A DNA stretch of 64,000 nt from positions 1,054,001 through 1,118,000 of the forward strand of contig NZ_JANHMP010000001.1 of assembly GCF_024609265.1 (NCBI RefSeq), given 5' to 3'. Position numbers and translations under genes: made by a program. This document shows positions 51,992 through 60,942 of the stretch, in pieces (position 1 is the stretch's first letter; every line of letters begins with the position of its first letter). Origin of the DNA: Geothrix campi. GTDB taxonomy: Bacteria; Acidobacteriota; Holophagae; Holophagales; Holophagaceae. The notes below the pieces were generated by a model. The model saw only the letters and a program-made list of their open reading frames with translations, was not told the origin of the DNA and did not search any database.

Positions 51992-54289
51992 TCAGGCCGG
52001 CTCCAGCCCCCCGAACCGCGCCATGATACGCCGGTCGCCGCCCTGATCGAAGCGTACGGTATAGGTCAATCCATCACCGCGACCGGAGGCGGCCAGGATG
52101 GTACCAACGCCAAAGCGGGCGCTCTTCACCCGCGTTCCAGCCTCGAAAGCATTGGGATCTTTTGATTCGGCAGGTTCGGAGAACCTGGCGCCATCGGAGT
52201 CCGGCGGCGAAACCGGCACCTCCTTGACCCGATCGAAGAAGCTGCGGATGCGCTGGAGTTCCGTGGCGACGGAGCCGCCGCCGCCGCCCCGGGTGAAGGA
52301 ACTGCCCGGGCGCACGCCCTCGCCGGACTGGTAGATCTCGGTGCCCCACCGGATGGGCGCCGTCAGGGCCTCCGCGGGCAGCTCCCGCAGGAAGCGGCTG
52401 GGCATGGAGAGCATCTCGGTACCCATGATGCGGCGGCGGCGCGCGGCGCTCAGCGTGAGCCGCCGCTGGGCGCGGGTAATGGCCACATAGAAGAGACGGC
52501 GTTCCTCCTCCAGCCCCTCAGGCGTCTCCCGGGCGTTCCGGTTGGGGAAGACATCCTCCTCCATGCCAATGACGAAGACGTAGGGGAACTCCAGCCCCTT
52601 GGCGCAGTGGATGGTCATGAGGCTGAGCTGGGCGGATTCCTCCACCTGGTCCGCATCCGCGGCGAGGGTGATGCGGTCCAGGAACTCCGACAAGCGGAGA
52701 CCCAGGGACTCCGATTCGGCGGCGGCGCTGAGGAACTCCTCCAGGTTGCGGATGCGGCCCTCGGCCTCCAGCGTGGCCTCATCCTCCAGGCTCTGGAGGT
52801 AGCCGCTCTCCTGGAGCACCCACCGTACCAGGCCCGCCAGGCCCTGGGCCTCCCGCTCGGCTCCGGCCCGGGCGAACAGGTCGAGGAACTTGCCCATTTC
52901 CCGCTGGGCCCGGCCTTTCAGCTCGCCGGCCCGCAATACCAGGACCAGCCCTTCCAGGGGGGTGCCGCCCTCGGGGATGGCGCCTTCGATCTTCCCGAGC
53001 GTGGTGGGTCCCACGCCGCGGGTGGGGGCGTTCACGCAGCGGCGAAAGCTCACCAGGTCGAACGGGTTCGAGATGAGCCGCAGATACGAGATGAGGTCCT
53101 TCACTTCCTGGCGCTCGTAGAACTTCACCCCGCCCACCAGCCGGTAGGGCAGGTTCTGGGCGCGCAGGGCCTCTTCCATCTGGCGGGACTGCCAGTTGGC
53201 GCGGTAGAGCACGGCCACCTTCGCCTCGGGTTCCCGGTAGCGGAGTTCCTGGATGCGCTGCACCACCCACTCCGCCTCCAGCCGGCCCTCGTCCGCCAGC
53301 TTGAAGGTGATGGCTTCGCCCTCGCCCAGGTCGGTGATCAGGGCGCCCTTGCCTTCCACGCGCTGGGAGTTGTTGGCGATGACCTCGGAGGCCGCGTCCA
53401 GGATCTTCTTCGTGGAGCGGTAGTTCTGCAGCAGCTCGATGCGCACGGCCTCCGGGAAGTCCTGCTGGAAATCGAGGATGTTGCGGATGTCCGCGCCCCT
53501 CCACCCATAGATCGACTGATCCTCGTCACCCACCACGCACAGGTTGTGGTGGCGCCGGGCCAGGTGCTGCACCAGCAGGTACTGGGCGCGGTTGGTGTCC
53601 TGGTACTCGTCCACGAGGATGAACTTGAAGCGCTCGCCGTACTGGGCCTGGATCACAGGCTCGCGGAAAAGGCGCTCGGTATAGAGCAGCAGATCGTCGA
53701 AGTCGCAGGCGCGGTGGTTCTTCAGGCCCTTCTGGTAGAGGTCGTAGGCGTCCAGGACCTTGCGGGTCCAGGGATCCAGCGCCTCCTCCCGCGCCTCCTC
53801 CGGCAGCAGGCACCGGTTCTTGAAGTCGCTGATGACCTCCAGGACCTTCTTCGGATGGAACTGCTTTTCGGGGAGCTTCAATTCCGCCAGCACCTGCTTC
53901 ATCAGGCTCTTCTGGTCCGCCGGATCGAAAATGACGAAGTCCCGGCCCACGGGCGTGCGCTCGCCTTCGCGACGGAGGATGCGAGTGCAGAAGCTGTGGA
54001 AGGTGCTCACCCACATCTGCGCGGCGGGCACGGACACGAGCCGCTGCACGCGCTCCCGCATCTCCTCGGCCGCCTTGTTCGTGAAGGTCATGGCCAGGAT
54101 GGAGCCGGGGTGGACCCCCTCCTCCTCGATGAGCCAGGCGATGCGCCGCGTGATCACCGTGGTCTTGCCTGATCCGGCGCCCGCCAGGATGAGCAGCGGC
54201 CCATGGGCATGGCGGACGGCCTCCCGCTGGGGGGCGTTCAGGTTGCGGAGCAGGGGGTGGGTGGAAGGATCGTGGGCGGCGCCGGGCAT
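51992..54289 (-). CDS. pcrA: UvrD/PcrA-type DNA helicase
   Basis: 765 residues of superfamily 1A. Walker A is LAGAGSGKTTVITRRIAWL (about 36), then TFTNKAAEEMRERV, Walker B VDEYQDTNRAQYLL, GDEDQSIYGWRGA, and the C-terminal helicase motifs (LMTIHCAKGLEFPYVFV and VAITRAQRRLTLSAA). It unwinds DNA 3'-5' in nucleotide excision or mismatch repair and removes RecA or RNA polymerase. The C-terminal part has a Gly-rich stretch and a tudor-like end (FGVGTILAASGRGDGLTYTVRF), as in PcrA. The name pcrA versus uvrD is a choice; the function is clear. Confidence 0.94.
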   Translation of the reverse strand: MPGAAHDPSTHPLLRNLNAPQREAVRHAHGPLLILAGAGSGKTTVITRRIAWLIEEEGVHPGSILAMTFTNKAAEEMRERVQRLVSVPAAQMWVSTFHSFCTRILRREGERTPVGRDFVIFDPADQKSLMKQVLAELKLPEKQFHPKKVLEVISDFKNRCLLPEEAREEALDPWTRKVLDAYDLYQKGLKNHRACDFDDLLLYTERLFREPVIQAQYGERFKFILVDEYQDTNRAQYLLVQHLARRHHNLCVVGDEDQSIYGWRGADIRNILDFQQDFPEAVRIELLQNYRSTKKILDAASEVIANNSQRVEGKGALITDLGEGEAITFKLADEGRLEAEWVVQRIQELRYREPEAKVAVLYRANWQSRQMEEALRAQNLPYRLVGGVKFYERQEVKDLISYLRLISNPFDLVSFRRCVNAPTRGVGPTTLGKIEGAIPEGGTPLEGLVLVLRAGELKGRAQREMGKFLDLFARAGAEREAQGLAGLVRWVLQESGYLQSLEDEATLEAEGRIRNLEEFLSAAAESESLGLRLSEFLDRITLAADADQVEESAQLSLMTIHCAKGLEFPYVFVIGMEEDVFPNRNARETPEGLEEERRLFYVAITRAQRRLTLSAARRRRIMGTEMLSMPSRFLRELPAEALTAPIRWGTEIYQSGEGVRPGSSFTRGGGGGSVATELQRIRSFFDRVKEVPVSPPDSDGARFSEPAESKDPNAFEAGTRVKSARFGVGTILAASGRGDGLTYTVRFDQGGDRRIMARFGGLEPA

Positions 54290-54298
54290 CCCTTCATC

Positions 54299-54673
54299 CT
54301 ATCGGCCTGCCTCCTGCTTCGGCGCGATGGCTTTGCCCTTCTCGGCCTTCCGGAGCACTTCTTTCACCAGGAGGCTGATGTCGGCATCGGTCAGGCGATC
54401 CTTGAAGGAGGGCATGACCATGCCGAAAAAGATGCCCTTGCGGATGGTCTTCTCCATGTCGGCATCCGTTTCCTTCGCGGCCTTCTTCGTGTCCGTGAAG
54501 TCGAACCCGCCGAGCTTCTTCCCGTCGGCGGCGTGGGCTGACCCATCGGGGCCGTGGCACTTCACGCAGTTCTGGGAGAAGAAGGACCGCAACTCGTCCA
54601 CGGATTTCATGGGCGCCTGGGCCTCAAGGCTGGCGGCAAGCAGGAGGAGGGGGAGCGTCAGGGCGATCCGCAT
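54299..54673 (-). CDS. Small monoheme cytochrome c
   Basis: 124 residues. A signal peptide (MRIALTLPLLLLAASLEAQ) precedes one heme-binding CVKCH at about residue 36 and a distal Met candidate (GMVMPSFKDRL). Class I cytochrome c of the periplasm, able to pass electrons between complexes. It lies 68 bases after another small cytochrome gene in the same orientation, so they probably form one operon and may be successive carriers. Confidence 0.88.
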   Translation of the reverse strand: MRIALTLPLLLLAASLEAQAPMKSVDELRSFFSQNCVKCHGPDGSAHAADGKKLGGFDFTDTKKAAKETDADMEKTIRKGIFFGMVMPSFKDRLTDADISLLVKEVLRKAEKGKAIAPKQEAGR

Positions 54674-54741
54674 GGCGACCTCGATGGATGTTGAAACACC
54701 CGCACAGGATGGGCCCCGCCCTGCTCCGGCGCAAGGGGGTA

Positions 54742-55068
54742 TCAGGGCTTTCGCCGACCCGCCATGGGGCGGATCACCTCGGCCACCAGGCGCCGGGCCT
54801 CCGGTTCCGGGAGCTGGCGGCCGAACCCGGGCATGGCGCCCCGGCCCTTCTGGATCGACGCCACCAGGGCCGCATCCTCCCGCCGCGCCTGCCAGCGGGC
54901 CTCCGTGAGGTTCCGCCCGCCCAGCCGGGCCCCGTTGGGCCCGCGGCCCGTGCCATCGGCCCCGTGGCAGACGACGCAACGCTCCCGGTAGAACGCCCGC
55001 AGGTCCCGGACCTGGGCGGGCAGGGAACCGGAAAGGATCAGCAATAGCGCGGTGGAACGGAGCCCCAT
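54742..55068 (-). CDS. Small monoheme cytochrome c
   Basis: 108 residues. Signal peptide (STALLLILSGSLPAQ), heme-binding CVVCH at about residue 31 (ERCVVCHGADGTGRGPNG) and a distal Met in KGRGAMPGFGRQLPEPE. This is the usual class I cytochrome c layout for periplasmic electron transfer. First gene of a pair with the cytochrome at 54299. The two share a CHGxDG motif but differ in length and middle part. Confidence 0.88.
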   Translation of the reverse strand: MGLRSTALLLILSGSLPAQVRDLRAFYRERCVVCHGADGTGRGPNGARLGGRNLTEARWQARREDAALVASIQKGRGAMPGFGRQLPEPEARRLVAEVIRPMAGRRKP

Positions 55069-55115
55069 GGCTCGACGCTACCACGGGCGGGGATGCCCCG
55101 TTAGGCTGGAGCAGC

Positions 55116-55201
55116 GCGCCCGTGGCGGAATGGCAGACGCTGCGGACTTAAAATCCGCTTCCGGAAACGGAGTACCAGTTCGAGTCTGGTCGGGCGCACC
55201 A
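55116..55201 (+). tRNA. tRNA-Leu (anticodon UAA)
   Basis: 86 nt with encoded CCA. The acceptor GCGCCCG pairs with CGGGCGC; discriminator A. The anticodon stem GCGGA/TCCGC encloses CTTAAAA, giving UAA for UUA/UUG codons. Long variable arm (TTCCGGAAACGGAGT). T loop GGTTCGAGTCTGG-type. Unlike the other tRNA-Leu and tRNA-Ser(GGA), no inverted 3'-end copy follows. Confidence 0.95.
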
Positions 55202-55210
55202 GTTCAGGCC

Positions 55211-55753
55211 TCAGGCTTGCTCGGGCAGCAGCTTCAGCAGGGGGATGAGGATCCCGTTGAACCGCTTCCAGCCCGTGAGGTCGCCGCGGATCAGGCGGTG
55301 GACCTTCACCCAGTTGCCATCGGTGGCGGCTTTCGGCACTTCCTTGAGCATGAAGTCGTAGGCCAGGATGCGGGCGGCCAGGGCCGGTTCCAGCGCCCGG
55401 TCCGGATCCTCCACCAGATCGACGCCCACCAGCTTCCCGAAGCGCGCGTATTCGGCCCTGCCCAACACGGGGATGAAGCCGCGCCCGCAGTACTTGGCAC
55501 CATCACCCGGCTCCGTATTGCCCAGAGCCCGCTTGAACTCGTACATCCGCCGGAAGTAGGCGTCGCTGCCCTGCTCCCGTTCCGGCGCGAAGAGGTAGCT
55601 TTCCGCACCGATGGTGGCGATGGCGGCCACTTCGGTGGCCGGATCCAGGATCTTGAGGGCCGCCAACGCCTCTGCCACCAGCGGCCAGTTCTTCTCCACG
55701 TTCGCCAGGGGCGCGTGGAGGGTCGTCGCGATGACGTCCGCCGTGAATGGCAT
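55211..55753 (-). CDS. GH19-like peptidoglycan/chitin hydrolase
   Basis: 180 residues, no signal peptide. AAIATIGAESYLFAPE with the catalytic-type Glu and GDGAKYCGRGFIPVLGRAEYARFGK match glycoside hydrolase family 19-type lysozymes, often carried by phages as endolysins. The surroundings are not phage-like, and no holin is seen. Without a signal peptide it may act only on lysis or via another route. It converges on tRNA-Leu(UAA), 9 bases away. Confidence 0.8.
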   Translation of the reverse strand: MPFTADVIATTLHAPLANVEKNWPLVAEALAALKILDPATEVAAIATIGAESYLFAPEREQGSDAYFRRMYEFKRALGNTEPGDGAKYCGRGFIPVLGRAEYARFGKLVGVDLVEDPDRALEPALAARILAYDFMLKEVPKAATDGNWVKVHRLIRGDLTGWKRFNGILIPLLKLLPEQA

Positions 55754-55821
55754 GGCTAGCTCCCGGAGGAAAGCGGCAGGCTTGGCGGGGAAAATCTACC
55801 ATGGCAGGGATAATCTCGTGC

Positions 55822-56712
55822 ATGGACATCCATCGATTGCACACCGGCGCGGCCGAAGCGGTCATCTCGGCCCGGGGTGCCGAGCTCCAGTCCCTGCGCC
55901 TGGGCGGTCTCGACCTGCTGTGGGAGGCAGGCCCCCTCTGGCCCCGGCACGCTCCCCTGCTCTTCCCCATCGTCGGCCGCCTGCAGGGCGACACCCTGCG
56001 ACATCAGGGCGAAGCCTTCCCCATGCTCCGACACGGGTTCGCCCGGGATCGGGACTTCGCGCTGCTGGAAGGGACCGCCACCACCTGCACCGTGGAGTTG
56101 CGCGACGACGCAGCCAGCCGCGCCGCCTATCCCTTCCCCTTCCTGCTGCGAGTGGCCTACACCCTGACTGCGACCTCCCTGCGCATGGACATCTCCCTGC
56201 GCAACCCGGGCGAGGTTCCCCTGCCCGCCAGCCTGGGTCTGCATCCGGCCCTCCGCTGGCCCCTGGTGCCCAACCTTCTCAAGCTGGCGCACCGCCTCGT
56301 GTTCGAGCTGGACGAGCCCGGCCCCCTCCGGCGCCTGACGGCCGAGGGGCTGCTGGAACCAACCCCTCATCCCACCCCCATCCAAGGGCGGGTGCTGCCG
56401 CTCCGCGAAGAGCTGTTCGCCGAGGACGCCCTGATCTTCCTGGAACCCCGGAGCCGAAGCCTCCGCTTCGAGACCGAAAGTGGGCCGACGCTCACCCTGC
56501 GCTGGGAGGGTTTCCCCCACCTGGGTCTGTGGGCCAAGCCCGATCCCGGCCCCAGCTTCCTCTGCATCGAACCCTGGGAAGGCTATGCAGACCCCGAAGG
56601 GTGGGACGGGGAGTTCAGCGAGAAACCCGGTGGCTTCCTGCTCGCGCCCGGTGCCACCCGCCGCTGGTCCCTCCGCATCTCCAGCGACAGCCGGGAGCTG
56701 ACGCCTCCCTAG
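55822..56712 (+). CDS. Aldose 1-epimerase/galactose mutarotase family protein
   Basis: 296 residues. The galactose-mutarotase-like fold shows GAELQSLRLGGLDLLWEAGPLWPRHAPLLFPIVGRL and MLRHGFARDRDF near the N-terminus, GLHPALRWPL in the middle and FLCIEPWEGYADPE toward the end. These are signatures of the YeaD/GalM-like branch acting on sugar anomers or sugar phosphates. The start at 55822 fits the first conserved strand; an ATG at 55801 is possible. It converges on miaB with a 4-nt overlap. Confidence 0.86.
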   Translation: MDIHRLHTGAAEAVISARGAELQSLRLGGLDLLWEAGPLWPRHAPLLFPIVGRLQGDTLRHQGEAFPMLRHGFARDRDFALLEGTATTCTVELRDDAASRAAYPFPFLLRVAYTLTATSLRMDISLRNPGEVPLPASLGLHPALRWPLVPNLLKLAHRLVFELDEPGPLRRLTAEGLLEPTPHPTPIQGRVLPLREELFAEDALIFLEPRSRSLRFETESGPTLTLRWEGFPHLGLWAKPDPGPSFLCIEPWEGYADPEGWDGEFSEKPGGFLLAPGATRRWSLRISSDSRELTPP

Positions 56713-58013
56713 ACCAGTTCGGCCCCCAGGAAGTGTGGACTGGCCAGGGTGATCCGCGCCTTTACCAGCTCGCCGAAGGGCAGTTCCCGACCCACTCCGA
56801 CCGTCAGGTGTACGGTCTTCCACTCGCTGCTGCGGGCCAGCCACCAGCCATGTTCGGTGGGACCGTGGGTCTCGATGCGAACCGGAATCTCGCGGCCCAG
56901 GAACCGCTCGTTGCTGGCCCGCGTGAGCTCGGCCTGCCGCTGCTGGAGCCGCGTCAGCCGCTCCGACTTGACGGCCATGGGCAGGTCATCCTTGAGGCGC
57001 AGGGAAGGCGTGCCGGGCCGCGGCGAATAGATGAAGCTGAAGGAACCGTCGAAGGCGACCTCGTCCAGCACGCGCATCGTGCCCTCGAAATCCTCGTCGG
57101 TCTCGCCAGGGAACCCCACGATGAAATCAGTGCTGAGGGTCATCCGTGCCCGGCCCTCGCCGAGGTAGCCCAGGCGCTCCAGGTACTCGGCCACGGTGTA
57201 CTCCCGCAGCATGCGCCTCAGCACGCGGTCGCTGCCGCTTTGCAGGGGCAGGTGGAGGAAGGGCACGACCTTGGGATTCGTCACCAGCACCCGGGCGAGA
57301 TCTTTCGTGAAGTTCATGGGGTGGCTGGTGGTGAAGCGGATCCATTCGAGGCCATCGATCTCGGCCACCCGCTCCAGCAAGTCCGCGAAGTTGCAGCCGC
57401 CGGCATAGCTGTTCACGTTCTGGCCCAGCAGTTCCACCTCGCGGTAGCCGTGTTCCACCAAGCCTCGCACCTCACCTAGGACATCCTCGTAGGGACGGTG
57501 GCGCTCGGCGCCGCGGGTGGTGGGCACGATGCAGTAGGTGCAGGCGTGGTTGCAGCCCTCGGTGATGGTCACCAGGGCCTTGGCGGTATCCCGGCGGCGC
57601 GTGACGGAGGGCGGGAACAGGTGGTTGTCCGGGTATTCGCCGGCATCCATGACCCGGGCCTTGCCCGCCTGAGCCTCGGCCACCAGCCGCGGCAGCTGCT
57701 TCAGGGCCATGGTACCCAGCACGAAATCGATGTGGGGCGCCCGCTTGAACAGGGCGGCCTGCTCCTGCTGGGCCAGACAGCCCGTGACGCCCACCAGCAG
57801 GGGACGGCGCTGTTTCTCCTCACGCAGGCGGCCCAGCTCCGAATAGACCTTGTGCACCGCCTTCTCACGGATGGAGCAGGTGTTCAGCAGCACCAGATCA
57901 GCGTCCCCGGCGTCCTCCACGCTTTCGAAGCCCTCCGCCGACAGCAACCCCGACAGCTTCTCGCCATCGTGGTCATTCATCTGGCAGCCCCAGGTCTGGA
58001 TGTGGAACTTCAT
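56709..58013 (-). CDS. miaB: tRNA-2-methylthio-N6-isopentenyladenosine synthase (MiaB)
   Basis: 434 residues. N-terminal UPF0004 domain with three cysteines (TWGCQMN, LNTCSIR, VTGCLAQQ), the radical-SAM cluster CNHACTYC (about 155-162) and a C-terminal TRAM domain (about 370-430). It adds the methylthio group to i6A37 of tRNAs reading U-starting codons, which include the serine and leucine tRNAs of this window. IRFTTSHPMNF, FLHLPLQSGSDRVL and DFIVGFPGETDEDF are the usual family motifs. No miaA is nearby. Confidence 0.94.
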   Translation of the reverse strand: MKFHIQTWGCQMNDHDGEKLSGLLSAEGFESVEDAGDADLVLLNTCSIREKAVHKVYSELGRLREEKQRRPLLVGVTGCLAQQEQAALFKRAPHIDFVLGTMALKQLPRLVAEAQAGKARVMDAGEYPDNHLFPPSVTRRRDTAKALVTITEGCNHACTYCIVPTTRGAERHRPYEDVLGEVRGLVEHGYREVELLGQNVNSYAGGCNFADLLERVAEIDGLEWIRFTTSHPMNFTKDLARVLVTNPKVVPFLHLPLQSGSDRVLRRMLREYTVAEYLERLGYLGEGRARMTLSTDFIVGFPGETDEDFEGTMRVLDEVAFDGSFSFIYSPRPGTPSLRLKDDLPMAVKSERLTRLQQRQAELTRASNERFLGREIPVRIETHGPTEHGWWLARSSEWKTVHLTVGVGRELPFGELVKARITLASPHFLGAELV

Positions 58014-58176
58014 CGCGTTACTTCCCTGACAAGCATGATTCGCTCCCTGTGGGTCCCAACTGCGCGGAGTCCACCGGACTCCGCTTCATGACCCACATGG
58101 TCGCGAGGATGTGGAACTTCATCGCACCGCCCAAACCCTTGATTGTACCGGTAACGCTGTCGGAACGCCTTCTGCC

Positions 58177-60261
58177 TCAGAACCGGCAGCGGGCGCTCAG
58201 GGTGAGCTGGCGGCCGGGCAGCAGGTAGTACTGGGCATCCCCCAGCTCGCTTTCCGCCACAGGTTTGCGGCGGTCTGTCAGGTTTTGGCCCGCCAGACGG
58301 AACTCCCAGGCGTGTTCGCGCCACCCCAGGCTGGCGGCCCAGGTGGCATAGCCGCCGGCCGGCGCGGTGTTGCGCTGGTTGAGGAACACGGCCCCCACGT
58401 AGTTCAGCTCGACCGTGGACGTCAGGCCCCGGCCGGGCGCATAGGCGAGGCCCAGGCCGCCGAGATGGTAGGGGGACATCTCCAGGCGCTTCCCGGCCAG
58501 CTGCGTCAGGGTGCCATCCCCGAAATCCTTGGCGTAGTCCCGGAAGCGGGTGTCGTGGTAGCTGTAGGCGAGGCGGGCCGCCAGATCGTGCGTGAAGCGC
58601 CAGGCCGCGCTGGCTTCGACACCCTGGAACCGCTCGGTGCCGGCATTGGTGAGGGTCGGCGAGGCGGTCCCGGTGACCGGATCGATCACGCTCTGGGGCA
58701 CCACCAGGTTCTCGAAGTCCATGCGGAAGAAGCTGACCTCCAGGGCCAGCCGGCGCCCCAGAAGGTCGGCCTTGGCGCCCAGGTCGTAGCTGGTGGCCGT
58801 CTCGGGCTTGAGAATCTGTGCGGCGCTGTCCAGGCCGAAGTCGATGGCCGCAGGCTTGAAGGTGCTGCGCACGCCGGCGAACAGGTTCAAGTGATCCTCA
58901 CCGGCCTGCCAGGCGGTCCAGGTGGCGCCGGCGCTGCCGCCCAGGCGGGTGGTGGTGTGGGCATCCACGCCGCTTTCGGGGATTCCGTTGGCGAACTCCA
59001 GGGTGGCCGTTCGCCGGGTCTCCTCCGCCCGGGTGAGGCGCAAGCCCGTCTCGATCGTCAGCCGCGGCGCGGCCTGCCAGTGGGCGAAGACATAGAGGCC
59101 CGAAAAGTCCCGGCGGTCATCGATGCGGATGTCCGCCTGGCTGGGCGTGGCAGAGGCCCCCGGCGCGCCGGATCCGTCCAGGTTCACGAAGTAGTCGAAA
59201 TCCCCGCCGCGACCCCGACCCTGCCCGTGCAGATGATCCAGGCCCGCCACCACTTTGAGGCCCGATCCGGCTGCCCAGGTGAGATGGGAATCAAAATAGA
59301 TGTCCGTGAGGTCGATGCGTTCACGGAAGCCGTGGGCGTTGGGATCTGCGACGCTCACGTCCGTGAGGAAGCCACGGAAGTCATCCTGGCGGGCCCGGGA
59401 CACGGACAACGTGGTGGACCAGAGCGTGGCGGCCAGGGTCCGATCGTAGCCCGTGGTGAAGGTGGCGCGCCGGTCGTTGAGGTAGGCCCCGGCGGGATTG
59501 TGGTTGGCGTCGAGGGGCACCTGGTCGGTCAGGGCCCTGCCTACGCGGGGAAAGGGGCTGGCGGGCTGCTGGTCCGTGGCCGTGCCCTCCAGATCGAAGC
59601 GGAACACCCCCTCCAGGGCCTGCACGCGGTTCCGCCACAGGAGGTGGGTGCGCTTGAAGCCGGTGCGGGAATCCTCGAAGCCCTGGGTGTCGTGATCCAC
59701 AGTCAGGGTGCTGTCCGTGGCGGCTCCGGTCGGAAGCCGGAGGGAGACCGCCCCCCCGAAACTTCGATGGCTGCCCAGGGAAAGGCGGGCGGTTCCCTTC
59801 CCATCCGACGGCAGACCCCGGATGACATGAATGACACCGACGAAGGAGGTGGCGCCGTATAGAACCGGGGCTGCGCTCCGCTGAACCTCGATGCGCTCCA
59901 CGCCTTCGAGGCTCAGGGTGGCGAGGGCGGGATTGAAGGCCCCGCCCCAGGGCACGCCGTCCACGACGAGGAGGAAGGCGTCGAACTCCTTCAGGCCCCA
60001 GAATTCGGGCACGCTGCCGGCCGGGCCGCCATCTCCGCCAGGGGCGATGGACACGCCGGCCAGCAGGCCCAGGGCGCTGCGCAAGTCTGTGGCGCCGCGT
60101 TCAGCCAGCTCCTTGGCCGTGAGGACCGTGATGGAGGCGGGAACTTTCGCCGGGTCCTCCGGAAAGCGCGTGGCGGTGACCTCCACCACGGCTGCGGGTG
60201 GCGCGGGAGGGGGGGCTTGGAGCATTAGGATTCCTGCGATCTGGACGTTTCGACACTGCAC
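58177..60261 (-). CDS. TonB-dependent receptor (vitamin/iron-type) with uncertain N-terminus
   Basis: 694 residues from the GTG at 60261; 682 from an ATG at 60225. The plug (VVEVTATRFPEDPAKVPASITVLTAKEL, GVPWGGAFNPALATLSLEGVERIEVQRSAAPVLYG) and a 22-strand barrel ending in LTLSARCRF are clear. It is a BtuB/FepA-like transporter. The ATG at 60225 has AGGA and overlaps the upstream stop (TAATG), but it gives no signal peptide. The GTG at 60261 yields a short hydrophobic stretch (VQIAGILMLQA) but has no ribosome site. I list the GTG start because export is required. The gene follows the ChpT-like gene directly. Ligand unknown. Confidence 0.82.
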   Translation of the reverse strand: MQCRNVQIAGILMLQAPPPAPPAAVVEVTATRFPEDPAKVPASITVLTAKELAERGATDLRSALGLLAGVSIAPGGDGGPAGSVPEFWGLKEFDAFLLVVDGVPWGGAFNPALATLSLEGVERIEVQRSAAPVLYGATSFVGVIHVIRGLPSDGKGTARLSLGSHRSFGGAVSLRLPTGAATDSTLTVDHDTQGFEDSRTGFKRTHLLWRNRVQALEGVFRFDLEGTATDQQPASPFPRVGRALTDQVPLDANHNPAGAYLNDRRATFTTGYDRTLAATLWSTTLSVSRARQDDFRGFLTDVSVADPNAHGFRERIDLTDIYFDSHLTWAAGSGLKVVAGLDHLHGQGRGRGGDFDYFVNLDGSGAPGASATPSQADIRIDDRRDFSGLYVFAHWQAAPRLTIETGLRLTRAEETRRTATLEFANGIPESGVDAHTTTRLGGSAGATWTAWQAGEDHLNLFAGVRSTFKPAAIDFGLDSAAQILKPETATSYDLGAKADLLGRRLALEVSFFRMDFENLVVPQSVIDPVTGTASPTLTNAGTERFQGVEASAAWRFTHDLAARLAYSYHDTRFRDYAKDFGDGTLTQLAGKRLEMSPYHLGGLGLAYAPGRGLTSTVELNYVGAVFLNQRNTAPAGGYATWAASLGWREHAWEFRLAGQNLTDRRKPVAESELGDAQYYLLPGRQLTLSARCRF

Positions 60262-60851
60262 CGGGGGAGGCGAACCTGGAGGAACCCGTCGGCTGCTTCC
60301 AGGTTCAATGTCATGTGGCGCGCCATGCTCCTCAGCCAGAACCCGGCCAGACTTCGCGGCGCGTCCGGTGGCAGATCAGCCTCCAGGGTGGAAGGGAGGG
60401 GAGCATCCGTGATCCACCGCAGGACCCAGGCCTCAGAGGTAGCTTGCGCCTCCAGGCGCAGGGGGCCCGGCGCGGCCCAGGGGAGGATCTGCCGAGTGAA
60501 GGCCACCACCCAGTCCTGGAGCAGTGGAGTAGGCCAAGGCGCCCCCCTGGCCCCCGCATCCACCAGCTCGACCGGACAACGGAAGAGGCTGCCAGTCGCC
60601 TCCAGGCGGTTCCGCAATCCGGCCTCCCAGTCCACCCAAGGCACCGGTTCGGAAACGGGCTGGTGCCCCAGAGCCAGATTCCGCGCCATGGCGATGAGGG
60701 TCTTGCCATCCTCGAGGATCGTCTCCAGTCTTGCGTGGTTATGGGGATCGAAGGGAAGCGCCGGGTCGCCGAGATCCACCACGCCCTGGAGCCCGGTCAC
60801 CAGATTGTTGAAATCGTGCAGGGCCGCACGCCAGAGATCTTCGGATTCCAT
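60225..60851 (-). CDS. ChpT/degenerate histidine-kinase-like phosphotransfer protein
   Basis: 208 residues, no signal or membrane segment. The start has an H box ALHDFNNLVTGLQGVVDLGD (His about 12) like the HDFNN dimerisation motif of hybrid kinases and of ChpT. A helix with LETILEDGKTLIAMARNLALG follows, and the C-terminal half resembles a HATPase without the N box or G boxes (no DxGxG, no GxGxG). ChpT-type proteins move phosphate between receivers instead of binding ATP. The ATG at 60851 is preferred to a GTG at 60869. It is coupled to the TonB receptor (TAATG). Confidence 0.6.
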   Translation of the reverse strand: MESEDLWRAALHDFNNLVTGLQGVVDLGDPALPFDPHNHARLETILEDGKTLIAMARNLALGHQPVSEPVPWVDWEAGLRNRLEATGSLFRCPVELVDAGARGAPWPTPLLQDWVVAFTRQILPWAAPGPLRLEAQATSEAWVLRWITDAPLPSTLEADLPPDAPRSLAGFWLRSMARHMTLNLEAADGFLQVRLPRCSVETSRSQES

Positions 60852-60942
60852 GCTCCCCCCGGCCCACAAAAGCCTTGAATGACGTTACCTTGGGGGCCAC
60901 CCTCTGTGCATCCCCGGAAGACCTAAGCCCCAGGACTCCCTC

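Noticed and set aside
55211-55753. Prophage remnant around the GH19-like lysozyme
   Set aside because: No other phage gene lies within reach, and the neighbours are housekeeping genes.
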